Shown: positions 44,689 to 52,797 of the stretch, piece by piece
How positions within the stretch are numbered: the stretch's first letter is position 1
How the letters are laid out: every line of letters begins with the position of its first letter
From: Stella humosa
GTDB lineage: Bacteria; Pseudomonadota; Alphaproteobacteria; ATCC43930; Allostellaceae
Direction of reading: 5' to 3'
DNA length: 64,000 bases
Assembly: GCF_006738645.1 (NCBI RefSeq)
Contig: NZ_AP019700.1
Coordinates: 446,001-510,000 of the forward strand
Notes under the pieces: generated by a model
What the model was told of the DNA's origin: nothing
What the model saw: the letters and a program-made list of their open reading frames with translations, nothing else
Database searches by the model: none
Translations under genes and position numbers: made by a program

Positions 44689-47217
44689 ATGCGTTCGCAA
44701 CTGGCAGGCCTGGACGGGGCCATCGAAACCTCTGCCGACCGATCGATGACCAGCCGATTCATCCTGCTGTTCATGGTCGTGGCGATGGCCGCGACCGGGG
44801 TCGGCATCTTCGCCATCTTCCAGATCAAGCTGACGGCCGACCGACGCGAACAGGTGAACCACACCTACGCGGTGCGCTCCGCATTGCGCGAGCTGAACAT
44901 CGCGATGGTGGAGGCGGAGGCCGCGGCCCGCGCCGGTTCGGCATCCGGCCCGACCGCGAAGGACCGGATCACGCGCTCGACGGACCGCGCGCGCCGTGCG
45001 CTGGCCACCTTCACCGAGCTGACCCGCGACAACCCGGTGCAGCAGCGCGCCGCCGCCGACATGGCGCCGCGGCTCGACGACTACCTGCTGGACGTGTCGC
45101 TGGCCGCTGCCAGCATCATGCAGCAGGACGGCTTCGAGGAGGTGACCGAGGCCCAGGAAGGCTTGGCGGCCGCGATCGGCAGCGCGCTGGTCGAGGAAGA
45201 GCGCCTGCTGGCGCTGCGCCTGGATTCGACCGCCAGCAGCCTGGCCCAGAGCGAACGCCTGCTCGTCGGCGCCGTCGTGCTGGCCGTGCTGGCGATGGGG
45301 GCGGCCTTTGCCGTCGTTCTGCGCGAGCTGCGGCGGCGGCGGCGATCGGAAGCCGTGCTGCGCGACCAGTCGCAGATTCTGACCACCACCTTCGATGCGA
45401 TGGCCCAGGGGCTGGTGGTGGTCGACCTCGACTGCCGGGTCGCCGTCATCAACCGGGCCGCCTGCGCCCTGCTGCATGTTCCGCAAGATGTCGATTTCGT
45501 CGGCCGGCCGTTCCTGGACCTGCTGGCCATCCAGGTTGGCCTGGGCTTCTTCTCCGAGGAGGAGGCGCGGCAGCGGGTCGACCAGTTGGCCGCCGACATC
45601 GCCGCGCAGCGCTCCAGCCAGTCCGAGGTCACGCGCCGCGACGGGCGGATCATCGAGCTGCACCGGCGATCCTATCCGGGCGGCATGGTCACCACCTACT
45701 CGGATGTGACCGAGCGCCACCGCACCGAGCGGATGAAGAACGAGTTCATCTCGACCGTCAGCCACGAGCTGCGCACGCCCCTGACGTCAATCCGCGGTTC
45801 GCTCGGCCTGATCGTCGGCGGTGCTGTCGGCGAAGTCGCCCCCAAGGTGCGCGAGATGGTGTCGATCGCGCACGCCAACAGCGAGCGGCTGGTGCGGCTG
45901 ATCAACGACATCCTGGACATCGAGAAGATCGAATCCGGCCGCCTGCAGTTCGACATCCGGCCGCAGCCGGTGGGCGACCTCGTCACCCAGGCGCTGAAGG
46001 ACAATGCCGGCTATTTCCAGCAGTACGACGCCCGGCCGCGGCTGGCCGACGAAGCCCCGGGCGCGCTGATCCGGGTCGATGCCGACCGCTTCATGCAGGT
46101 CCTGAACAACCTGCTCTCCAATGCGGCCAAGCATACGCCGGCCGGCGGCGTCGTCCAGGTCCAGTTGGCGCGAGGGGCCGGCCGCGTCCGCCTGTCGGTC
46201 GGCGACGACGGGCCGGGCATCCCGGAAGAGTTCCGCAGCCGCATCTTCGGCAAGTTCGAGCAGGCGGACTCCTCGGATTCGCGGCGCAAGGGCGGCACCG
46301 GCCTCGGCCTCAGCATCACCAAGGCGATCGTCGAGCGCATGGACGGGCGCATCTGGTTCGACTCCACGGTCGGCGTCGGCACCGTGTTCCACGTCGAGAT
46401 TCCCGAGATGGTGGTAGCACCGATGCCGGCCTCGGCTGCCCCGCGGGGCGACGACGCCGACCCGCGGCCGGCCATCCTGGTGGTCGAGGACGACCAGGAC
46501 GTGGCCCGGCTGCTGACGCTGATGCTGGAGCAGAACGGCTGGCGGGTGACGGTGGCCCACTCGGCCGCCGACGCGACGGCGCGGCTGGCAGTCACGCGCT
46601 TTGCCGCGATGACGCTCGACATCATGCTGCCGGACGAGGACGGGCTGTCCTTCTTCCGCCGCCTGCGGCTGTCGCCGGCGACCCGCGACCTGCCGGTCGT
46701 GGTGGTCTCGGCCAAGGCCGGCAATGCGCGCAAGGAGCTGAACGGCGATGCCATCGGCATCGTCGACTGGCTGGAGAAGCCGATCGACCAGGCGCGCCTG
46801 GGCCGTGCCATTCGCCAGGCGATCGGCGCGGTCGAGGGCCCCATCACCATCCTGCATGTCGAGGACGACCCCGATATCGTGCGCATCGTCGGCGTGGTGA
46901 TGGGCGATGGCGTCAACGTCGTGGCGGCCAGCACGCTGGCGGCCGCCCGCGTGCGCCTGGCGACCCAGCACTTCTCGGTCGTCGTCGTCGATGTCGGGCT
47001 GCCGGACGGGTCGGGGCTGGACCTGCTGGGCGAGATCCGGCGGCTCGTGCCGCCGCCGCCCGTGGTGATCTTCTCGGCCAGCGATTTCGACCCGGCCTCG
47101 ACCACGCACGTCGCGGCCGCCCTGGTCAAGAGCCGCACCGACAACAGCACCTTGCACCAAACCATCAACGGCCTGATCCGCGACCTCGTCCCGGATGATG
47201 TCGATGGAGAGCGATGA
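44689..47217 (+). CDS. Hybrid sensor histidine kinase with two receiver domains
   Basis: 842 aa. Two membrane helices (about 23-46 and 190-211) flank a ~140-residue periplasmic helical sensor. They are followed by a PAS-like domain (TTTFDAMAQGLVVVDLDCRVAVIN), HisKA with HELRTPLTSIRGS (His359), HATPase_c (N-box NLLSNAAKH, GDDGPGIPEEFRSRIFGKFEQ, GGTGLGLSITKAI), and two receiver domains with phospho-acceptors Asp644 (TLDIMLPDEDG) and Asp768 (VVDVGLPDGSG). The ATG at 44689 has GAGGGGG upstream. It is the first gene of a three-gene phosphorelay; the stop is 3 nt before the next ATG. The signal sensed is unknown. Confidence 0.9.
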   Translation: MRSQLAGLDGAIETSADRSMTSRFILLFMVVAMAATGVGIFAIFQIKLTADRREQVNHTYAVRSALRELNIAMVEAEAAARAGSASGPTAKDRITRSTDRARRALATFTELTRDNPVQQRAAADMAPRLDDYLLDVSLAAASIMQQDGFEEVTEAQEGLAAAIGSALVEEERLLALRLDSTASSLAQSERLLVGAVVLAVLAMGAAFAVVLRELRRRRRSEAVLRDQSQILTTTFDAMAQGLVVVDLDCRVAVINRAACALLHVPQDVDFVGRPFLDLLAIQVGLGFFSEEEARQRVDQLAADIAAQRSSQSEVTRRDGRIIELHRRSYPGGMVTTYSDVTERHRTERMKNEFISTVSHELRTPLTSIRGSLGLIVGGAVGEVAPKVREMVSIAHANSERLVRLINDILDIEKIESGRLQFDIRPQPVGDLVTQALKDNAGYFQQYDARPRLADEAPGALIRVDADRFMQVLNNLLSNAAKHTPAGGVVQVQLARGAGRVRLSVGDDGPGIPEEFRSRIFGKFEQADSSDSRRKGGTGLGLSITKAIVERMDGRIWFDSTVGVGTVFHVEIPEMVVAPMPASAAPRGDDADPRPAILVVEDDQDVARLLTLMLEQNGWRVTVAHSAADATARLAVTRFAAMTLDIMLPDEDGLSFFRRLRLSPATRDLPVVVVSAKAGNARKELNGDAIGIVDWLEKPIDQARLGRAIRQAIGAVEGPITILHVEDDPDIVRIVGVVMGDGVNVVAASTLAAARVRLATQHFSVVVVDVGLPDGSGLDLLGEIRRLVPPPPVVIFSASDFDPASTTHVAAALVKSRTDNSTLHQTINGLIRDLVPDDVDGER

Positions 47218-47220
47218 CCG

Positions 47221-47613
47221 ATGGCGCCAGAACCCCTCGTCCGGATCCTCTATGTCGAGGACGACGCCGATATCCGCACGATCTGCAAGTTCGCGCTGGA
47301 GAATCTCGGCGGCTTCTCGGTGAACGACTGCGAATCCGGTGCCGATGCGCTGGCTGCGGCACCGGCCTTCGCCCCCCAGCTCCTGCTGCTCGACGTGATG
47401 ATGCCGGGGATGGACGGGCCGACGACGCTGGCCGGCCTGCGCGCCCTGCCCATCACGGCCGAGACGCCCGCGGTCTTCATGACGGCCAAGGTGCAGCCCC
47501 ACGAGGTCCAGCGCTACCGCGACCTGGGGGCGATCGACGTCATCTCCAAGCCGTTCGACCCGATGGTGCTGTCGGATACGATACGGGCGATATGGGATCG
47601 GCGCGATGGATGA
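47221..47613 (+). CDS. Single-domain response regulator
   Basis: 130 aa, a lone receiver domain with EDDADIRTICKF (acidic pocket), phospho-acceptor Asp58 in LLLLDVMMPGMDGP, and the Lys in VISKPFDP. It has no output domain, so it should relay phosphate or act by protein contact, here probably between the hybrid kinase and the Hpt-containing cyclase. The 3' end overlaps the cyclase start by 8 nt. Confidence 0.92.
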   Translation: MAPEPLVRILYVEDDADIRTICKFALENLGGFSVNDCESGADALAAAPAFAPQLLLLDVMMPGMDGPTTLAGLRALPITAETPAVFMTAKVQPHEVQRYRDLGAIDVISKPFDPMVLSDTIRAIWDRRDG

Positions 47614-49219
47614 GGATGCCCGCCGAGCGGCCATCCAGCGGCTGGCGGATGCCGGCGCTGCGGGGATTGGCGAGCGGGTGGCGGCGCTAGGCGCCGTCGC
47701 CACCACCCTGTCGCAGCGCACCGACTGGGGTCCAGGTGCCAGGGCAGATGCGGATTCTGCCGCAGCGCTGGCGCACAAGCTTGCTGGATCGGGTGGCACC
47801 TTTGGTTTCCCCCATGTGTCGCGCGTGGCGGCGTCGCTCGAAGCCGTCCTCTCCGGGCTGGCCCAGGCGGAAAGCCCGATCGGCGACGCATTGGCGCAGG
47901 TGGGGCGGCTGGCGGCGGCGTTGCAGTCGGCGCTGGCACGCGGGCCGTCGGGCAGCCGCTTCGCGCTTTCGGATAGCGAGGCGGCGCCGACACAGGGCCA
48001 TGGCGTCTGTGTCGTGGCACCATCCGATCGCCTCGACCCGCTGGCCGAACTCGTCGCCGGGCTGGGTTTTGCCGTCGTCCCGGTGGCGATGGAGCAGTCG
48101 GCGGTCCTGCCGGCGCAGGCCGCCGCGGTCGTCGTCGATGCGGCCAAGCGGGTCGACATGGTGCGTATCGACCCGCTGCTCGGACGCGGTCCCACCATCC
48201 TGATCGCCGACCGGGTCGATCTCGATGTCCGCCTGGCAGCCACGCGCAGCGGCATCGACGTCGTCATGCCGCGCCCCATCGACACGGCCGAGCTGGCCGA
48301 CTGGCTCAACAGCTTCGTCGGCAGCAGCAGCGAGGCACCCTATTCGGTGCTGATCGTCGACGACGACGAGCTGATGGCCAGGGCTTACGCAACCGCGCTG
48401 GAGCGCGCGGGCATGCTGGTGAGCGTCACCACGAACCCGGCCCTGGCACCCGGCATGATCGGCGCCCAGTTTCCCGACCTCGTCCTGATGGACGTGCAGA
48501 TGCCGGGCATCAGCGGCATCGAGCTGGCCCAGGTGATCCGCCAGAGCCGCCGCTACCTGTCGCTGCCGATCGTATTTCTGTCGGCTGAGCGCGATGCCGA
48601 CCGCCAGTTGCTGGCGCGCCGCTCGGGCGGCGACGACTTCATCACCAAGCCGGTCGATTTCGAGCGCCTGGTGCGGCTGGTGCGGCTGCGCGCCGAGCGC
48701 GCCCGGGCGCTGCGCTCGGCGATGGAGCATGACAGCCTGACCGGCCTGCTGAACCACGGCCGGTTCAAGGACAAGCTGCAGCTCGAGCTGGAGCGCTGCC
48801 GCCGCACCGGCAGCGAGATCAGCCTGGCGCTGATCGACCTGGATCTCTTCAAGGTGGTGAACGACACCTACGGCCACCTGGCCGGCGACCGGGTGATCCG
48901 TGGCCTGGCCCGCACCCTGCGCGGTCGCCTGCGCAAGATCGACCTGGTCGGCCGCTATGGCGGCGAGGAGTTCGGCGCGATCCTGCTCGATACCCAGCCA
49001 GCCGCAGCCTTCAGCGCCATCGACCAGGTCCGGCGCGCGTTCGGGCAGCAGCTCTTCGAGGACAACGGCCGGCCGTTCCGCGTCACCTTCAGCGCCGGCA
49101 TCGCCTCCAGCCGCCGGCATGGCGAGATCAACGAACTGATCGCCGCGGCCGACGCGATGCTGTACGAGGCCAAGCGCGCCGGCCGCGACGCCGTCTTCGT
49201 CGATGGCGGTCTCGCCTGA
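47606..49219 (+). CDS. Hpt-REC-GGDEF diguanylate cyclase
   Basis: 537 aa. An N-terminal Hpt domain has AAALAHKLAGSGGTFGF (His57). Residues ~130-240 look like a degenerate receiver that lacks the acceptor Asp. A full receiver follows (LIVDDDELMARAYATAL, Asp296 in LVLMDVQMPGISG, FITKPVDF). The GGDEF domain has DSLTGLLNHGRFKD, the active GGEEF motif (452-456), and an RKID inhibitory site five residues before it. It should make cyclic di-GMP under phosphorelay control and product inhibition. It overlaps the receiver gene by 8 nt. Confidence 0.91.
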   Translation: MDEDARRAAIQRLADAGAAGIGERVAALGAVATTLSQRTDWGPGARADADSAAALAHKLAGSGGTFGFPHVSRVAASLEAVLSGLAQAESPIGDALAQVGRLAAALQSALARGPSGSRFALSDSEAAPTQGHGVCVVAPSDRLDPLAELVAGLGFAVVPVAMEQSAVLPAQAAAVVVDAAKRVDMVRIDPLLGRGPTILIADRVDLDVRLAATRSGIDVVMPRPIDTAELADWLNSFVGSSSEAPYSVLIVDDDELMARAYATALERAGMLVSVTTNPALAPGMIGAQFPDLVLMDVQMPGISGIELAQVIRQSRRYLSLPIVFLSAERDADRQLLARRSGGDDFITKPVDFERLVRLVRLRAERARALRSAMEHDSLTGLLNHGRFKDKLQLELERCRRTGSEISLALIDLDLFKVVNDTYGHLAGDRVIRGLARTLRGRLRKIDLVGRYGGEEFGAILLDTQPAAAFSAIDQVRRAFGQQLFEDNGRPFRVTFSAGIASSRRHGEINELIAAADAMLYEAKRAGRDAVFVDGGLA

Positions 49220-49274
49220 CCCGTCTCGTCCGACCATTTGGCGCCAACGGCGCCACCATAATTCCGGACCTCGA

Positions 49275-50180
49275 ATGATCCTCGTTTTCGGCTCGCTCAA
49301 CGTCGACTTGTCGTTCGCCCTGCCCCATCTGCCGGCGGCCGGTGAGACGGTGCTGGCGCCGGGATATGTCCCCGGCCCCGGTGGCAAGGGCCTCAACCAG
49401 GCGGTCGCGGCCGCGCGCGCGGGTGCCGCCACGGCGATGCATGGCCGGTTGGGCGACGACAGCTTCGGGGCGATGCTGCGCCGGACCTTGGCCGAGGAGG
49501 GCATCGCTGCCGATGGCGTGCTGGCGGGCGACCTGCCGACCGGCTGTGCCGCCATTGCGGTGGCAGCAGACGGCGCGAACCTGATCCTGGTCGGCAGCGG
49601 CGCCAACCGCGAGGCGCGGGCCGACCAGGTGCCCGATGCGGCGCTGGGGCCCGGCACCACGGTGGTGCTGCAACTGGAGGTCCCGGTCGCCGAAACCCTG
49701 GCGCTGGCCGTTCGGGCGCGGGCCCGTGGCGCCCGCGTCATCCTCAACGCAGCACCCGCGGCCACCCTTCCAGCCAACGCGCTGGCGGCGGTCGACATCG
49801 TCATCGTCAACGAGATCGAGGCCGCCATGCTGACGGGCGAGGTCGACATGGCGCGCGCCGGCCGCCGCCTGTCGGCGGCCCCCGGCGCCACCGCGATCGT
49901 CACCCGTGGCGGCGAGGGGGCGCTGGCTTTCGTCGGCGGGCGGTGCTGGCAGGTGGGCGTGCTGCCCATCCGGCCGGTCGATACGGTGGGGGCGGGCGAT
50001 GCCTTCGTGGGCGTGCTGGCGGCCCGCCTCGATGCCGGCGACGACCTGCCGCGCGCGCTGCATGCGGCCAGCGTCGGCGGCGGCCTTGCCTGCATGGCGG
50101 CCGGTGCCGTCGCCGCGATGCCGACGGCCGCTGCCATCGCGGCCAACCTGGGCCGGCTGGCACCCCCGATAGAAGTCTAG
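49275..50180 (+). CDS. rbsK: Ribokinase family (PfkB) carbohydrate kinase
   Basis: 301 aa. PfkB marks are the N-terminal GSLNVDLSFALPHLPAAGET, GPGGKGLNQAVAAARAGA and the catalytic-base/anion-hole motif DTVGAGDAFVGVLAARL. It phosphorylates ribose or a similar sugar or nucleoside with ATP. No ribose transporter is adjacent, so the symbol rests on family resemblance. The ATG at 49275 is the first that fits the family; the open frame before it overlaps the cyclase end. Its stop overlaps the convergent cysteine-cluster gene stop (CTAG). Confidence 0.82.
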   Translation: MILVFGSLNVDLSFALPHLPAAGETVLAPGYVPGPGGKGLNQAVAAARAGAATAMHGRLGDDSFGAMLRRTLAEEGIAADGVLAGDLPTGCAAIAVAADGANLILVGSGANREARADQVPDAALGPGTTVVLQLEVPVAETLALAVRARARGARVILNAAPAATLPANALAAVDIVIVNEIEAAMLTGEVDMARAGRRLSAAPGATAIVTRGGEGALAFVGGRCWQVGVLPIRPVDTVGAGDAFVGVLAARLDAGDDLPRALHAASVGGGLACMAAGAVAAMPTAAAIAANLGRLAPPIEV

Positions 50181-50863
50181 GCCCGGCCGGGCACGAGCTT
50201 GCGGGCGGCGGCCGGGGCCAGCAGGTCGGCGCCGGCCAGCCATTCGGCCTCTGCGTCCGCCCGCGCCAGGACGATGGCCAGCGCGGCCACCAGTTCGTAC
50301 TGGTCGTCGGGCAGCCGGGCGGCGCGCGATGCCGCCTCGCCGGCGCGGGTGACGAGGGTGCGCACGGCCATGGCCGATCGCGGTACGGGGATGGGGATCG
50401 GCTCGTGCGCGAAGGCGCGGGCGCAGGCCTCGACATCGGTCGACGCGAAGGCGCGGCAGGCGAGTGGCCGGTCGGCATAGAGCCGGCAACGGCCATCCTC
50501 CAGGATCGGGCAGGCGAGGTTGCGGCGATGGCGCTCGGCCACGTCCATGCCGGCGGTGGCGGCGGCCATGTCGGCGATGCGGGCCGACAGCCGGTCGGCA
50601 TCGGCCGCCGGCAGGGCGCGGATCGCCCGCGCGAGCAGGAAGATCTCGGGCGCGCGCGCCGACACCACCTGGTGGCAGCAATAATTGCAGCCGGCGCGGC
50701 AGGCGACCGGCTCGCGCGGGGCCATCGCCTCGAACGCCCGGTGCAGGGCGCGGGCGGCATAGGGGGCGCGCGTATCGGTCCGGGCGGCGGTCAGGAACCC
50801 CGCCACCTGGCGCGCCAGGCGGATGCCCGCGGCATCATCGGCGGCGACGGCCGGCTTCTTCAT
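50177..50863 (-). CDS. YkgJ-type cysteine cluster protein
   Basis: 228 aa with the zinc/iron-chelating cluster pattern CRAGCNYCCHQVV and CPILEDGRCRLYADRPLACRAF. The rest is helical. Function is unknown for the family; a metal or Fe-S site is expected. The ATG overlaps the upstream permease stop as ATGA, so it is made with that importer, an unusual partner. Confidence 0.85.
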   Translation of the reverse strand: MKKPAVAADDAAGIRLARQVAGFLTAARTDTRAPYAARALHRAFEAMAPREPVACRAGCNYCCHQVVSARAPEIFLLARAIRALPAADADRLSARIADMAAATAGMDVAERHRRNLACPILEDGRCRLYADRPLACRAFASTDVEACARAFAHEPIPIPVPRSAMAVRTLVTRAGEAASRAARLPDDQYELVAALAIVLARADAEAEWLAGADLLAPAAARKLVPGRA

Positions 50864-51786
50864 CGCGCGCCACGCCGCTGCTGCGGGTCGATCGCCTCCT
50901 GCAAGGCATCGCCCAGCACATTGCAGGCGACGACGGTGGCGAAGATCAGCAGGCCCGGATAGATCGCCAGCAAGGGCGCGGTCGTCACCAGTTCCTGGGC
51001 GTTGGTCAGCATCGAGCCCCAGCTTGCCATCGGCGGCTGGATGCCGAGGCCCAGGAAGCTCAGCACGGATTCGACCAGGATCACGCTGCCGACCGACAGC
51101 GTGGTCGCCACCAGGATCGGCGACAGGGTGTTGGGCAGCAGGTGGCGCAGCATGATCCGCCAGGGGCCGCAGCCGATCGAGACCGCGGCGGTGACGAAGT
51201 CGCGCTCGCGCAGCGACAGCACGCTGGCCCGCACCAGGCGCGCGACGCCGGTCCAGCCGGCCAGTGCCACCAGGGCCACGATGCGGTAGACGCTGGCATC
51301 CTCGGCCGTCGCGACCGCGGTCGGAATGCCCAGCTTCTCCAGGTCGATGGCGGCCAGCACGATCAGCAGCGGCAGCATCGGCAGCGCGATCACCCCGTCG
51401 CAGATGCGCATGAGGATGGCGTCCACCCGGCCGCCGAGATAGCCCGCCAGCAGTCCGATGACGGTGCCGAGCGAGGCGGCGGCGACCGCCCCCACCAGCC
51501 CAACCAGCAGCGACACCCGGCCGCCATGCAGCAGGCGCACCAGCGTGTCCCGCCCCAGTTCGTCGGTGCCGAGCGGATGGGTCCATGATGGCCCTTCCAG
51601 CCGGGCCAGCAGGTCCACCATCTCGGGGTCCTGGCCCAGCAGGCGGCCGATCAGCGGCGCCAGCAGCGCGCCCGCCGCCAGCACGCCGAGGACGAGGATG
51701 CTGGCCATGGCGCCCGGCCGGCGCCACAGGCGGCGGGCGAAGCCCGGCTGGCGCAGCCGGGCGGCGATGATGGCGGCCGTGCTCAT
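50860..51786 (-). CDS. ABC transporter permease, DppC type (second importer)
   Basis: 308 aa with the first helix ASILVLGVLAAGALLAPLIG, the loop HPLGTDELGRDTLVRLLHGGRVSL, and an EAA loop with FVTAAVSIGCGPWRIMLRHLLPN. It overlaps both neighbours by 4 nt. It works with the next upstream permease and the binding protein at 52.8-54.5 kb. No ATPase gene is in this cluster. Confidence 0.9.
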   Translation of the reverse strand: MSTAAIIAARLRQPGFARRLWRRPGAMASILVLGVLAAGALLAPLIGRLLGQDPEMVDLLARLEGPSWTHPLGTDELGRDTLVRLLHGGRVSLLVGLVGAVAAASLGTVIGLLAGYLGGRVDAILMRICDGVIALPMLPLLIVLAAIDLEKLGIPTAVATAEDASVYRIVALVALAGWTGVARLVRASVLSLRERDFVTAAVSIGCGPWRIMLRHLLPNTLSPILVATTLSVGSVILVESVLSFLGLGIQPPMASWGSMLTNAQELVTTAPLLAIYPGLLIFATVVACNVLGDALQEAIDPQQRRGAR

Positions 51787-52736
51787 CCCTGGCGGATCCG
51801 CGGGTCGAGCGCCGCATAGGCGAGATCGGCCAGCAGGTTGCAGAAGACCGTGAGCGCGGTCACCAGCAGCAGGGCCAGCAGGGCCAAGTTGTAGTCGTTG
51901 CCCATCACGGCATCGAAGATCAGCTTGCCCATGCCGGGATAGCCGAACATCGTCTCGGTGATGAGCGCGCCCGAGACCAGGGCGCCGCAGTCCAGCGCGA
52001 GCACGGTGACGTAGGGCAGCAGCGCGTTGCGCAGTGCATGGCGCCACAGCACCCGGCGCGGGTGCAGGCCCTTGGCGTGGGCGGTGCGGATGTAGTCCTG
52101 TCCCAGGGCCTCGATCATGGCCGCGCGGACATAGCGGACATGACCGCCGATCGCGGCCAGGGTCAGTGTCGCCAGCGGCAGAATCAGGTGGCGCCCGCGC
52201 TCGACCAGGCTGGGGTCGCGCGCCATCGGCAGGCCGGCCGCCGGCAGCCAGCCGAGCTGCACGGCGAAGATCATGATGAGGACGAGCGCCAGCCAGAAGG
52301 TCGGCACCGAGATGCCGGCAAAGCACAGCGCGTTGACCGCGCGGTCGAAGCCACTGCCCGCCCGCGCGGCGGCCGCGACCGCGATCGGCAGCGCGATCAG
52401 GGCGGCCATCGTCAGGCTGACCCCCATCAGCAGGGCGGTGTTGGCCAGCCGGGGGCCCAGCACCGCCGAGGCGGGCTGGGCATAGAGGCGGGAATAGCCG
52501 AACTCGCCCGACAGCGCCTTGGCGAGCCAGGCCAGGTAGCGCTCGACGATCGGCCGGTCGAGGCCGTGGATCGCCTTCAGCCGGATCGCGTCCTCCGGCG
52601 TCAGGCGCGGGTCGGACGACAGCATCAGGTCGATGGGATCGCCCGGCATCAGGCCGATCAGCGCGTAGCAGACGAAGGACATCATGGCGACCAGCAGGGC
52701 CGCCTGCAGCAGGCGATGGACGAGGAAGCGGCTCAC
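51783..52736 (-). CDS. ABC transporter permease, DppB type (second importer)
   Basis: 317 aa from a GTG (VSRFLVHRLLQAALLVAMMSFVCYALIGLMPGDP). Six helices are predicted, and the EAA loop is YIRTAHAKGLHPRRVLWRHALRNALLP. The upstream open frame has no plausible start of its own; the GTG fits the family start and lies 61 nt after the binding-protein stop. Confidence 0.88.
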   Translation of the reverse strand: MSRFLVHRLLQAALLVAMMSFVCYALIGLMPGDPIDLMLSSDPRLTPEDAIRLKAIHGLDRPIVERYLAWLAKALSGEFGYSRLYAQPASAVLGPRLANTALLMGVSLTMAALIALPIAVAAAARAGSGFDRAVNALCFAGISVPTFWLALVLIMIFAVQLGWLPAAGLPMARDPSLVERGRHLILPLATLTLAAIGGHVRYVRAAMIEALGQDYIRTAHAKGLHPRRVLWRHALRNALLPYVTVLALDCGALVSGALITETMFGYPGMGKLIFDAVMGNDYNLALLALLLVTALTVFCNLLADLAYAALDPRIRQG

Positions 52737-52797
52737 GCCGGCCGGGTGCGGCGGATTTGGCGCAAATCCCGCGCGGCCCTTTTCGCGACGGCGCCGA

